This document shows positions 43,849-54,839 of a DNA stretch of 64,000 bases, one piece after another. Numbering within the stretch: the stretch's first letter is position 1; every line of letters starts with the position of its first letter. A program made the position numbers and the translations under genes. The notes beneath the pieces are model-generated. The model searched no databases, was not told where the DNA came from, and saw only the letters and a list, made by a program, of their open reading frames with translations. Origin of the DNA: Paraconiothyrium sp. Pb-2020 (Eukaryota; Ascomycota; Dothideomycetes; Pleosporales; Didymosphaeriaceae); the NCBI GenBank assembly GCA_022419385.1, contig JAJUBI010000004.1, positions 3,143,286-3,207,285 of the forward strand, written 5' to 3'.

Positions 43849-45873
43849 GTTGCTTGCAGTACTTCGCGGATCTAGTCACACGACAGCACAACTTCTGCAG
43901 TGCAGAACATAGTCTCGCTGTGAAAGTCGTATATCTCTCACACCTAGTTCCCGAAGATCACGTCCCATCCGCCAAACCCAGCGCAAATCCTACAACACCA
44001 AACCCCACTCCGCTACCGCACGTCCGCTTATCCTTACCGCCCAAATTCAACGCAGTAACCCATTGCGGCCACGGGCGATGCCGTCATGTTCGCCCACTCC
44101 GTCAACCCGACCCAACAGCGAGGCTGAGGTGAGGCTGCCTCAGCCGCAAGGCCACGCGAGACGCACGTGGATTGCCCATTGTGGCGCCGGTTTCAGGCTC
44201 TGTCCGTGCGCTTTACTGGATGACTACCGCATTTGTGGTGCTGCTTGAAGCCTCGTGTCCGGCGCGTGGGGCCCGCGAAGGCATTGGCGGTGGGACCTAG
44301 GGCTTGGGATGAACATTGTCACGCCTGGAATTGCCCTATTAGGAGGTAGTAACATCGGCGAGACACAATGTGCGAGGGAAACGGAAAGTTTCGTTGTCTT
44401 CGGTATCGGCGAGACACTAAGAGGCATGTGTTGCGAGGGATTTGGTGTCGCGGTTGCGCACTGGGATTCAGGGTCGCTGTGTCCGTTTATCGGTTGTGGG
44501 CGACGGCGCTGCGGCCTTGTATTGGTTTTGGTCGCGTCGCACGTTGGGGGCGAAATCTACGGGGTAAAGACAGATCGTTCCTCTGCTGGCCGCCAGCTGG
44601 CCGCCAGCTGACGGCACCTAAAGCGCGTATTGCGTTTGATGTGCATAAGTTCGCGGTTGGGGGCCAAATCGGAGCTGGCCAGTGTGAGAGATAGTGGGTA
44701 GCCGCGTCGCTTGCCATGTTGCAACTGCTCTATCGAAACTTGAAACGCCGATAGGGCGCTGCACTGCTTCTGAATGGGGAGTGTATGCGCTACATGGCCC
44801 TGCGTCATGTTGGCGAGTAGGGAAAAAGGTCTTGGGAACTGGATGATGCCAGCAATGTACGTGTACGTCAGTAAGCAGGAGGTCCATGTGTAGGAGCACA
44901 GTAGCGTGTTTGATACATCTTCGCACAACTTCATACGGAAGTCGCAGTGTAGCGTATGGCGTTGAGCTGGTAACAACTGGCGAATACCGAGCCAGCCGGC
45001 GTATAGCTAGCGTCTCGTGTGTTCATACTTTGTCAAGCATAGCCGTATGAGCTTCGTACACTAATAGATCGGACAAGGATGTAGCGATGCGGCTCAGCTG
45101 GAGTCGTTCAGTGGGTTTATTGGTTAGCCATTGCCAATATTTGCAGAAACCAAATAAAGATGCCCGTGCATTTTTGAACAAAGAACAAGTCGCGAACGTA
45201 GAGCACGTTACTACGACTGAAACCGCGCGGACTCGTTGTCATCCTTAGGAATCGTGGCGGCCCTGCGCTAGGAAGCGTACGAGCGCGTTGTTGCATAGAT
45301 ATAGCAAGAAAGTCGGCGTCCACGAGCGAAGGAGCGCAAGTGCAAGGACATAACAAACGATCGAGCTCCGATTGAACGAAGGAATGGGTGTATTCCCAGG
45401 TTGCCGAAGTGGACTTGAGGAGGAGTGGTCGCACGTCGTTGCGCTTCGCAGCAAGTAATGCGAACTAGCACGCTCCCACAGACCACTTAGGCCTCATCTT
45501 CCTTACGGCGCATCCCATTCGGCCGACACATAATCCATCGTGGCAGCACTTGCCACAACATGAGGGCCGTCTAGTCTCAGTATGGCCTGTTGGACTCCCG
45601 ACATGAAGACGAAAGCACCGACGCGGACTGAACATGGGCGGGCCCCAAAGCTCGCACAGCCACAACGTTCCCATAGCGTGCCTCGCCGTCATCGCGACTC
45701 GTAAGACGTGGCTGCCACTCCTTCAGCTTTCGCATAAAGCTGCTGCCACCATTGCCCCTGCTTGGAGGGTTGGGTCGTAATATTTGCATTTCGTGTCAGC
45801 CGTTTCTTGGTCACTTTCGTCGTCACAGCATATATTCACCGTCACTCGCTTTTTCTGTTGAGTTTCCTTCGTT
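43849..45873. other. 2-kb gene-free stretch
   Basis: No supported gene. Short direct duplications are present near 44.58-44.61 kb (GGCCGCCAGCT twice) and an ATCGGCGAGACAC motif occurs twice at 44.35 and 44.40 kb. Open frames here are short and pattern-free. Confidence 0.4.
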
Positions 45874-47867
45874 ATGTCGCCGTCCTCGCCTTATTGGGGC
45901 ACAGTCATGGATATGGATGCCAACACTAACGTTCAGTATGGGAAACGATTGATGCCTGCTATGGTGGACGAGGTGGCGGCGGAGACACCAGATCGTGTTT
46001 GTTTTTCAATCCCCCGTTCAACAGATCTGAGAGCTGGATTTCATGATATAAAATTTCGGACTGTAGGCTCCCACTTCTTGACCATTTGCTAGCGATTACC
46101 GACACTGACTTAGGACAGTTCGCCAATGCTATCCATAAGACTGCTCATTTCATCGAAAGGGAGATAGGCAGAAGCTCCATGTTCGAGACTGTTATGTATA
46201 TGGGGCACCCTGATGTGAGGCATTTTGTCGCTTTGTTCGCATTGTGAGTATCTTCCTGCAACAACCCTTGCGTCTTGATCATCGGTGTCGCCCACATGCT
46301 GACTTCTTCGCAGAGTGAAGACAGGCCATAAAGTGAGTAACACCAGATACAGAAGGAGCGGATGAACTGCGCCACATGTCGCTCTTCATACTCGCATCTC
46401 ACAATTGCTTAGGTACTCTTTAGCTCCCATCGAAATAGCGTAGCGGGCCACACCGACCTAATCAAACGGACCGATTGTGGAATTCTTATGTATACGATCG
46501 GTCTTCCGGTTGCAGGTGTTCTTGAGGCATCAAGAATGGTGAGCCAACATGAAACTAGCCGGTTATGAGAGATTACTCATCAGGTCCGTAGGAGTCGTTA
46601 TGCATGCCAGAGCTCGACTATCTATTCGACGACTCGATACACACCGATCCATATCCGTATAACAAAACCTTTGAACAAGCACAACATCACCCATGCATGG
46701 TTATTCACACTTCTGGGTCATCAGGGATGCCGAAGGCAGTGGTTTGGACACATTGGATGCTCGCAACGACGGATGCGCAGCGCCTTGTTCCAGACTTCGA
46801 TGGACGGCCCACGGTTTGGAATAAGATATTTGACAGCTCCAGGAGGTGTTACTCTGGACTACCAATATTTCACGGTGCTGGAATTGTTACTGCGCTTGTT
46901 GAGGTACTGTTCAATGCTTGTACAGTTGTCCTAGGACCTCCAGGAATCCCGACCGCGAGAGTTTTGGAGCTGGTGGTGGAATTTGGGCGTGTAGATGCTG
47001 CTAACTTGCTACCAACAACCCTGGAAGACGTCGCTACCTCTTCTAGTAGCTTGGCGAAGCTCAGTCGATTGAGATTCGTCACTTCTGCAGGAGGTGAGTT
47101 GTCAACAGATCTCCAGAATTTATAGTAGGACTGACCATTGCGCAGCCTCCTTATCCAAAAGCGCAGGCGACATCATCGCGTCTTATACCCACCTCTACAA
47201 TCTCATGACGAGCACAGAAAGTGGTACCCTAGTTCAACACGCCACGAATCGGGAAGATTGGGAATACATATGCTTGAACCCGAAATACAACGGCATCGAA
47301 TGGCGACAACGAGGGAACCTCTATGAGCTGGTCTTCAAGCAAAACAACGATCTCGCAGACGTGCAAGGGATTTTCAAGACCTCTCTACGGACACAAGAGA
47401 GCTCGATGTCAGACCTTTACTCCAAACACCCTACGAAGCCACACCACTGGAAACATGAAGGTCGTACAGACGACATGATCGTTTTCAGAAGTGGGTGGAA
47501 CTTCAGCCCGACAAGACACGAAGCCTCGATCAGCTCGCACAACATGGTACAGTATTGTATATTAATTGGAACCGGAAGAGACACGCCTGCAGCCATCATA
47601 GAGCTTCGACGGGAGTGTAATTCCGGTCTAGAGGGGACGCGAAAAGCTGTCCTAGCTGAGCTACGTCCGAAGATCGACGAAGCGAACAACCTTGTAGACA
47701 CAACAGCCCAGCTACGCAAGGACGCTATCATATTTGCAACGCGAGAGAAGCCGTTTGCCATCTCTGGGAAAGGAACGGTGCAAAGGAAAGCTACGGTTGC
47801 GCTCTACCAAAGGGAGATCGAGGAGCTTTATGCATCTCTTGGACAGAGTGGGAGGGTGGCTGTTTAA
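45874..47867 (+). CDS. Stand-alone AMP-binding (adenylation) enzyme, NRPS-like
   Basis: Adenylate-forming enzyme of the fungal NRPS-like/adenylate-forming-reductase type but with the adenylation domain alone. Six exons: 45874-46062, 46119-46243, 46314-46332, 46413-46538, 46592-47093 and 47146-47867; 560 residues, all joints in frame. Core motifs: the P-loop HTSGSSGMPKAVVWTH, YSGLPIFHGAGI, the STESGTL Glu-bearing motif, GRTDDMIVFRSGWNFSP (with the ribose-binding Asp and hinge) and SGKGTVQRKA near the end, bearing the catalytic Lys. The N-terminus (YGKRLMPAMVDEVAAETPDR) is typical of this group. No carrier, thioesterase or reductase domain follows before the stop, so the product would act on a separate carrier or CoA, or the gene is a shortened relative. 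Catalytic residues being intact argues against a pseudogene. Confidence 0.82.
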
Positions 47868-48574
47868 TTTTTGGACGATCGGATCTAATGATAGGAGACA
47901 GGCCCGGCTTAATAAAATAACTAATGTCGTATATCTGCATGATCAGGTGTTTGGCGAACGAATAGGTTGGTTGTTTGGATGGGTGGGGGCCATTGCCGTG
48001 CGGCCGCGTTTAAAGCCGATGGATAAGGTAGATTACAAATGTTGGGCGCTATTGATTCCCGGTCCCTTTTCCGGACTGAATCGTAACGATCATCTTGAAC
48101 TCAAGTAGTCGCGTAGCACTGTACAAGCTCGTCTGCTATATGCGAATGGAGTTATCTTTACATTGTTCGTATTCTGCATCTTGTTTGGCATTTGGTTGGG
48201 CATCTTGCTTGGCACGATGACTGCTTAATGTTATGTTTCGTACGGCAAGTTGAACTGATGGTCGTCATTCGAGCAGTTGGGCCGTGTGTACGCCGCTAAG
48301 CTAGCCCGAAATACTACAGCTTTGAAATCACTACCTCAATCTTCCAATAAGGCGATCCGAGACGCACGCACACATACTGTATTGCTCGCGTTAGGCTGGT
48401 ACAATGTGGAGCAGAAAGCGCAAGGTCTGGCACGGCGGTGAGCTCATGTCACATAGCAGCTTTATATAAAAGTCAGACATTGCACCGTCATTGCGCTTGC
48501 CCATCACCGCTACAGAATCGCCTTCTTCCTACTCTATCGCATCTCCTCCAATCGTAGCAGCAGGCACGACCACC
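47868..48574. other. Gene-free stretch, promoter of the DUF1993 gene
   Basis: No supported exon. TATA-like TTTATATAAA lies at about 48461-48470, roughly 100 bp before the DUF1993 start, a plausible core promoter element. Confidence 0.45.
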
Positions 48575-49126
48575 ATGACATCTCTCCACGCCCTAACCAT
48601 TCCACCACTCATCCGTGGCATGCGCAACATCTCCGCAATCCTCAAGAAAGCGCAGACATCCGGCACTGATGCCAGCACCCTGCTGACCTCCCGCATACAT
48701 CCCACAATGCTTCTTTTTCCCTTCCAGATCTTTTGCCTCGCCGGCATGGCCGTACGCACTGCAACAGAGATCAACCCGTCTCTTCCCCCTTCGCCTCTCC
48801 CACCTCTAGAAGAGAACCCCACGTTCGACACTCTGATTTCGCGCATTGCGGCTGCCATCGACTACCTCGAGGCTGTAGCGCCGGAGCAGCTTGACGGAAG
48901 GGAGGAAGCAGCTGTCAAATTGCGCATCGATCGCAGAAAATGGGCTGGGAATTTTGCGTACGTGGAGTATGGGGCTGTGGAGTTCGTGCAGGTGCACGCG
49001 CATCCGTATTTTTGGTTCCACGTTGTTACGGCGTATGATTTACTGAGGGCAGGAGGTGTGGAACTTGGGAAGCTTGACTTTTTAAATGCGGCGGGGTTGA
49101 AATTGTTCGAGTACAGGGAGGATTAA
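48575..49126 (+). CDS. DUF1993-domain protein
   Basis: Single-exon protein of 183 residues covering a whole DUF1993 domain, a small helical family found in bacteria and fungi and related in fold to DinB/YfiT-like four-helix bundles. Visible: the opening SLHALTIPPLIRGMRNISAI, a central HPTMLLFPFQIFCLAGMAVR, and the family-typical closing HPYFWFHVVTAYDLLRAGGV with LGKLDFL. The start at 48575 (ACCATGAC context) gives the normal N-terminus; an in-frame ATG at 48491 would add 28 residues without homology. Function of the family is unknown. A TATA-like box lies about 100 bp upstream. Confidence 0.88.
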   Translation: MTSLHALTIPPLIRGMRNISAILKKAQTSGTDASTLLTSRIHPTMLLFPFQIFCLAGMAVRTATEINPSLPPSPLPPLEENPTFDTLISRIAAAIDYLEAVAPEQLDGREEAAVKLRIDRRKWAGNFAYVEYGAVEFVQVHAHPYFWFHVVTAYDLLRAGGVELGKLDFLNAAGLKLFEYRED

Positions 49127-49340
49127 TCTGCATGGTCATGATAAACCTGTTATTGGCATGACAAGTACACGTGGAATTGAGGTACTTCGTATGTAGAAGG
49201 CATGGAAGTGGAAGGGTACATTACTATGTATGAGACGCAGAGATTGGGTATCATTAAATATTATACACAGGACGAACCAAGCCAGAACCTAGCTGTAACA
49301 CCCGCGTCGTGAAGTCATTAGCATATATTCTTCGTCTTGC

Positions 49341-50947
49341 TTAATAAACCGTGATGGCAGCAACTAGTGCCTCCATTGCGCTCGAATGCGTGCTCGCATT
49401 TGCGGGATTAACGAATGGCCCCGCCCAGTCGATACTCAACATGTTCCCCTCGTCCCTGTTATTCTCCCAGACACTATTTGCGTTTGTCTGGATGAAATGC
49501 ACATACGCGTCATCAGGAGCAGCATCGTGAAGCAACTGCAGGTTTCGGACAAAGATTCCTTTGAACTGGGAACCGTCGGCGCCGCAGTAGGGTCCGCACT
49601 TGTCGTGGAGAATTCCACTGTCGTCCGAAAGCTCGGATATAGCTGCTTTGGCTACCTTGGCAGCAAGAGTGAGGTGAGAATTATCGGGCGAGGCACGGTT
49701 CAGCTCGACGAGCCCACCAAGAATAACACCCTGATTGTATGACCACGTTGTCTGTGACGATGTCAGTAAAAGCGTGCAGTATTTCTATTTAAACCCTTAC
49801 CCTATTGTTGTTCTTACAATCGCTGGTTAATCCGTCATTAATAGTTCCTCTCTCATTAATCATACCGGAATCGATGAACCAGTCTATTTCCTTCTTTGCC
49901 CATTCCACATAGGTTGCTTTGGCATCCGCGCGATTCGCGAGATGCGCCGCGGTCGATAGAAACAGTTCATTAGCGATAGCATTGACGTAATCTTTTTGCC
50001 AGCTCCAGTAGATGCCTCCATTGTCGCAATTGGTTCCCCAGGTCGATGCTACAGCTGCAAAGATGCTTTCAGCCAGGGTGAGGTACTCCTTATCATGTGT
50101 AATGTCGTAGGCAGCGATCCAAGCTAGCGCCCACCAGAGATCATCGTCGTAAAAGCCATCAAGCCAGTCGTTCACATCGGCGGCAGCGACTTGAGCTCTG
50201 TCCTCGGTGTTGTAGATAGGCAGTTGTTTTATGTCGACGTACTTGCCAGTCGGCTTGTTCCAGTCTTCTGGATACACCGTAACGAGCTCGTCTCCATTGT
50301 CTAAAAGCTTGTTGTATCCCGTCCCCATAGCTGTCGAATTGAACATTACTAATGTGTCGTTGAGGTTCTGCCTCTTGATGTTGTGGGTTCCTTCTACCCC
50401 TGGCTGTGGGTTCTGTGGTGGCGCTTGCACAAGCGTGTTTGCGAAAATGCGAGAAGCTCTATACAAGTTAGCGGGATTGATGGATCAATGTCTGCAGGCG
50501 TCATACAAGCTTTGTAGTTGTGGGTTGTCGTCAACCTTCGCGATGTTTCCCACTATGGCGTGGTTAGCAGATGGGATGTGGAAGATGTTATGGGAGAACT
50601 CCAGAGGAAACCCAAAGTTGCGGAACGGGCGCCGGACGATTTTGGTGAGCAGAACAACAAGCTGGACATGGCAAAAACGCAATGCACAAACGCTAAGCAG
50701 GCAGTGAACGAAGAACTGGAGTCAAGGAATGTGTTTCACACGCTGTCAACGTACCTATGGTCATGACATTTGCGGAGTTCCACCACCCAGTCGTACTCCA
50801 CAGACCGGTACCTGCATTGTACCAAATTTGAAGCGATGAGAGAGCGAACTCGGCGCGTTGCGTTGGGTCGGTTATGTCGCTCTGAGCAAAGGCATTAGAA
50901 GCGATGGATGCGGAGAGTATGAGCGTGTGTGTGAAGGAAGGGTGCAT
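49341..50947 (-). CDS. GH76 endo-alpha-1,6-mannanase-like glycoside hydrolase
   Basis: Secreted glycoside hydrolase acting on alpha-1,6-mannan, in fungi linked to cell-wall mannan processing (Dfg5/Dcw1 relatives). Four exons: 50755-50947, 50507-50552, 49801-50458 and 49341-49751; 435 residues. Residues 1-21 are a signal peptide (MHPSFTHTLILSASIASNAFA). The family start (AEFALSSLQIWYNAGTGLW) is followed by the catalytic Asp pair in DGFYDDDLWWALAWIAAYD, then GGIYWSWQKDYVNAIANELF and TTWSYNQGVILGGLVELN. The first intron (50553-50754) is 202 bp, longer than the others; splicing it gives NVMTIVGNIAKVD as in homologues. The C-terminus lacks a hydrophobic GPI tail, so the enzyme is probably released. 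Confidence 0.88.
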
Positions 50948-52520
50948 AATTGTGCGTTTCAGGGAGCAATATCATTAAGCAATATAGAGTGATAATGAAT
51001 ATTATGAGCGCTCCGAATCAGGTACAAGAACGACAAGACGGCAATGCCAGATCGCAACGATTTGCAGCACCAAGAAAGCGGCTCCGGCGGTGTTTATACA
51101 CAGAACGCAACATGCCGCGCCCCACGCTCTTTCCTTATCGAACGGGTACAACCTTCTTGAAAGCTGACTCGCCCTCACCCCTCTCATCTAAACATGCGCC
51201 AGACAAGAAGAGATTCAGCAAATGACGTGGGCCGTAGACATAAGACATGCAATGCTGGACGAGAGAAACAAAAACGGGCTCTCTGTTGCGCTAAATTTAG
51301 CGGGACTTGCGGTTGGGGACGCTGTTTCAAGTTGTGACCTGTCGGAAGTCTTCAGGAGAACTTGACTAGGCGTGAAGGCCCGGACAGCGATCACCGGGAG
51401 TGGAAGCGCGCGTCCATACATGTTGCCTGTTTCGTGTGAAGTGCGGCTGTAGTGCCACGGTTCTGGAAGCGATGCCCCAGGCTGTCAAGTCCGTGTGCCC
51501 AAATTTCAGGTTAACATGGAAACAAAACAGAGATGAAAGACGATATCGCGGGATCATGTGAGTCGTCAAAGACGTTCGGTGTTGAGCCGTCTCGCATCTA
51601 TCCAGTGACGTGGTGCAAGAAGAGAGGCGCAGCATAAAGATAGCGCTCGCGCTAGCCTTTGTACCGCTCGTTTGAACCTTGGAACTTAGCTATTCACGTG
51701 CCATCCAGTCCTTTCGAGCTCGGGAGGTACCAACATTGATTTGCCGCAACAAACCTGCAGCTTCGTTTCTGCCGTGCTATTGAAGGCCAGATCCTATCAG
51801 ACAGACAGTGGAGCTTGTGCGTGCGCTGTGCCCAGTCGTGAAACCTTTCAGCCCTGAGGCATCCGATGGACATGTTTCAGTCGTCAGCTGCGAAAAGTGG
51901 TTCGTTGGCGATCAAAGGTCCAGAAGTCGCCCAAAATCATCCTGTAATCGGGCTTCCAACTCCACAACTCTGCCTTCAGACTTTTAACCCCTTGACGTGC
52001 AGCTCTCTCGATATGCGACTAGGTTGCGTTTGCTATCAGTGGTTAGAAAGGGACTCCTAGCCCAGTTCATATGAGAGGGAAACATCCGCCGATACGAGTA
52101 AGATAGGTGTGCTAGCTTTGTCGATAAGGCATTGCAAATCAAGGGGGAAAGCTGAAACACCTGAACTGCGCCTAAATCATCACGTGATCAACAGCGCTCC
52201 ACCACCCTCACTGGATCTGGACTGCGTGCAGTTGACTCCGCTCAGCCGCGTTTCAACCCGCGTTCCAATGTACAAGACTTATCCGTGCGTCTTGTAACCA
52301 AATCTCGAAGCGTCGTACAAGTCTGGCTTGCACGGGTTCGAACAGAGCTTCTGTGTGTTGGCATCGCTGTAACGAGAATTACGCCAAATCCGGGTAAAGG
52401 ACATCCCTTACTTAAGCATACCCTCAATGGACTCTTCTCGTAACGGATTCCGTGTATCCATATGAGCACGCAAACGCTGCCCAATATGCTCATCATCATT
52501 TCGAATCTGCGTCGCCCACT
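50948..52520. other. 1.6-kb gene-free stretch
   Basis: Promoter side of the GH76 gene and 3' side of the Zn2Cys6 gene. Only short random frames on both strands; no repeats noticed. Confidence 0.45.
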
Positions 52521-54218
52521 TCAGGCGATCAATATCTCATGCCCTAGCTCTTCAATGTCGCTGATCCAACAAGTACTGGTAGCACCATACTTGTCCTTGC
52601 AACTCCATATCAGCTCCAGTGTCTTCTTTGCCGTGTGGACGTATCCCCAATAGAGTAGATTGTAGAATTCATCCAGCTTGTCCATGATCCATTTGCGACG
52701 AGCAAGACCTTCACATTCAGCACCGGCAAGGAACAAGGGCCAGCTTATCGACTTGTAGAGTGTATCACCAGGCTTGAAGAAAGAGACATGCTGCATGATC
52801 TCATCAGCAAGACCAGTAAGGCTGACAAGCGCGAAGCCGCTGGACGGGTCGATGAGTGGATTAGTGTATGGCAATGCACGCGCAAGGTAAATGCAAACGG
52901 CAGCACGATGCGCTGCGGCTATGTGCATTCGATGATTAAGATCTTCAAAGGGTGACGCGGGTTCGAAACTGTATGCCCAGATCTAGTGCCAGTCAGCATG
53001 GTTGGACCGATATTAGTGTATAACTGTACTTACCGCGGGGTCAAAGTCAAGAGCTGCCTTCAATAGCATACCGAGTTGATCCTGAACCGGGAGGGCGATG
53101 TCATCTGAGGTGTGTTTGCGGGTATCTTCTAGCTTGAAAGACTCCGCCATTATGCGCAGCAACGGCCCCGGCATGGAGAGATAGTTATTTGTCTCAGCAT
53201 ATTGCAAGATAGGACCCAGGTCGATGGTTTCAGGGATCAGCAGCCGCGCAGTGGAAAAGGTGAACGTAGAACCTATTACAAAAAACACCAAGAAATCCGA
53301 TAAGACAGCCAGGCGTAGCTTGCTCATCGGCTGCTGCAGGTAGGGAGGAGTATCAAGCCGCTCGATTATTTTCCGGGCACCTTCGACGTGGATCCTCCAC
53401 TTATCTCGACCTGACTCGATCAGATCATAGTTGATAAACATCAGTATAGTAGCTAAGATGACATCCGCGTTGGCTGGAGTGAGTGATGCCACAGACTTTG
53501 CCATGAGGGAAAGCGCTTGCTGCTTTGCGAGCAGAGCGTCCGCGTATGATGTCTTCATCGGTCCGCCGAACCTACTAACCGATTGGTAATATAGCACCAG
53601 ACATGGTCTTTTGTCTGGCTGATATGTTGAAGGAGTAATGGGGTCTTGTGATATATTGAAAACGTGTTGAGCGGAGCCTGCTAAGATGATGTGGAGCAGG
53701 GTAGGGTAGGCGATAGTCGCAGGGACAAGATCACGGAATGGATTGTGGCCAGGCCCACCGTCGTATATGACCATATCCATGCATATTTGTGTGACAAAAT
53801 GATAGAGGTAGTACCGCGAATTCGGGTTTAGGTCTTGGTAAAGAGGGTCAACGAGGGTGGTGTGCACCGTCACCTCAGGCTCCTGTCTAGGAACTTCCTC
53901 CACCTCAACGTTTACTGGCAAATCCTCATGCCTTTGCGACTCAAGCGAGAAACGAGGATTATTAGTTTCTGGCCCGATTGGATGTTTTACAGACACAATT
54001 CGCTTTTTGGACTTGTTCGTCTCTTCATACGTCTTTCCCATCATCTTGCCGCGGCTGGCCACGCCTTGGTTCCACACGAACAGCTTGCCATAGCCAAGAC
54101 ATTCGGAACCGGAAGACAGACATTTGTGACAAACCGGCAAGGACCGGTCGCATTTCCAGCGGCGCTTCCTGCAGTTGTGGCAGGCTTTCGTGGGTAGAGT
54201 GAGGTCGGGGGGCAGCAT
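52521..54218 (-). CDS. Zn2Cys6 fungal transcription factor
   Basis: Binuclear zinc cluster regulator. Two exons, 53034-54218 and 52521-52982 (51-bp intron, GTAAGT/CTAG), encode 548 residues. The DNA-binding cluster at residues 13-40 is CHNCRKRRWKCDRSLP then VCHKCLSSGSEC, spacing C-x2-C-x6-C-x6-C-x2-C-x6-C, with a basic linker (KSKKR) after it. The rest matches a fungal-specific transcription factor domain (Fungal_trans_2 type), including NPFRDLVPATIAYPTLLHII, ALLAKQQALSLMAKSVASL and WRIHVEGARKIIERL. It is transcribed divergently from the MFS transporter 621 bp away, an arrangement in which the regulator often controls the exporter. That link is inferred from position only. Confidence 0.92.
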
Positions 54219-54839
54219 TAGGTAAGGATCATGCGGGGTATGTCGACTTTTCTCTCAAAACGGCTGTTCGCTAGTAGCGCCTACAGGTCTGCGGATGGCA
54301 GAGTGATATACCGAGAAGGTGACTCAATGCCTGGTGCACCTAGGCGGGAGTAGACCGTCGGGAAGGCAAGTGCGAAAACTCGGTCTTGGCTGTTCGGCAG
54401 GCCCACTGATGGCATGGCGGGCCCTTGGTTGCGAAAGTATGGCGTCGCCAGCCATCCACGTCGTTTTGAGCTAATTACATCAGCAACGCTTCGTGCTTCT
54501 TTGACGTAAGCCTTTCATCGCGCTGGTCGGATCTATTCCGCGCTAATCCGGAAGAGGCAGCCAAGCCTCATCGTCGTATATCTAGTCCACTTCTATTCGC
54601 ATTGTGGTGGACGTCACAGATACACGCCTTCTGCTGAGAAATCTCTAGAATCCGCGGCTATGTGGTGTTCAGCGGGCTATACGGAGCCCGACGCTGGACT
54701 TGAAAGCAGATTTGAAGAGACTGGAGGGTCTAAGTAACAAGAGCAAACTTTCACGTTTGATTTCGTCATAATCAATTCATTAGCTTTCGATACAAAGTTC
54801 TCGATCCTCGAAGTCAGCCAGTGGACATTGTTTTGCGCC
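54219..54839. promoter_or_regulatory. Divergent promoter between Zn2Cys6 regulator and MFS transporter
   Basis: 621 bp with both start codons at its ends. It contains the inverted triplet CGG-N7-CCG at 54528-54540 and a GGACGTCAC element near 54.61 kb resembling a bZIP/CRE half-palindrome. Confidence 0.5.
54528..54540 (+). promoter_or_regulatory. Candidate zinc-cluster site CGG-N7-CCG
   Basis: CGGATCTATTCCG has the inverted CGG triplets spaced by seven bases as bound by many dimeric Zn2Cys6 proteins. It sits between the divergent regulator and transporter. Triplets of this kind are common by chance. Confidence 0.3.

Noticed and set aside
16568..48393. 17-bp identical string ACTGTATTGCTCGCGTT at about 16568 and 48377
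   Set aside because: Similarity does not extend beyond 17 bp on either side; such a match is not surprising by chance in 64 kb.
52331..52350. GGTTCGAAC string resembling a tRNA T-loop
   Set aside because: Flanking bases cannot form a T-stem or acceptor stem, and no anticodon arm is found upstream.
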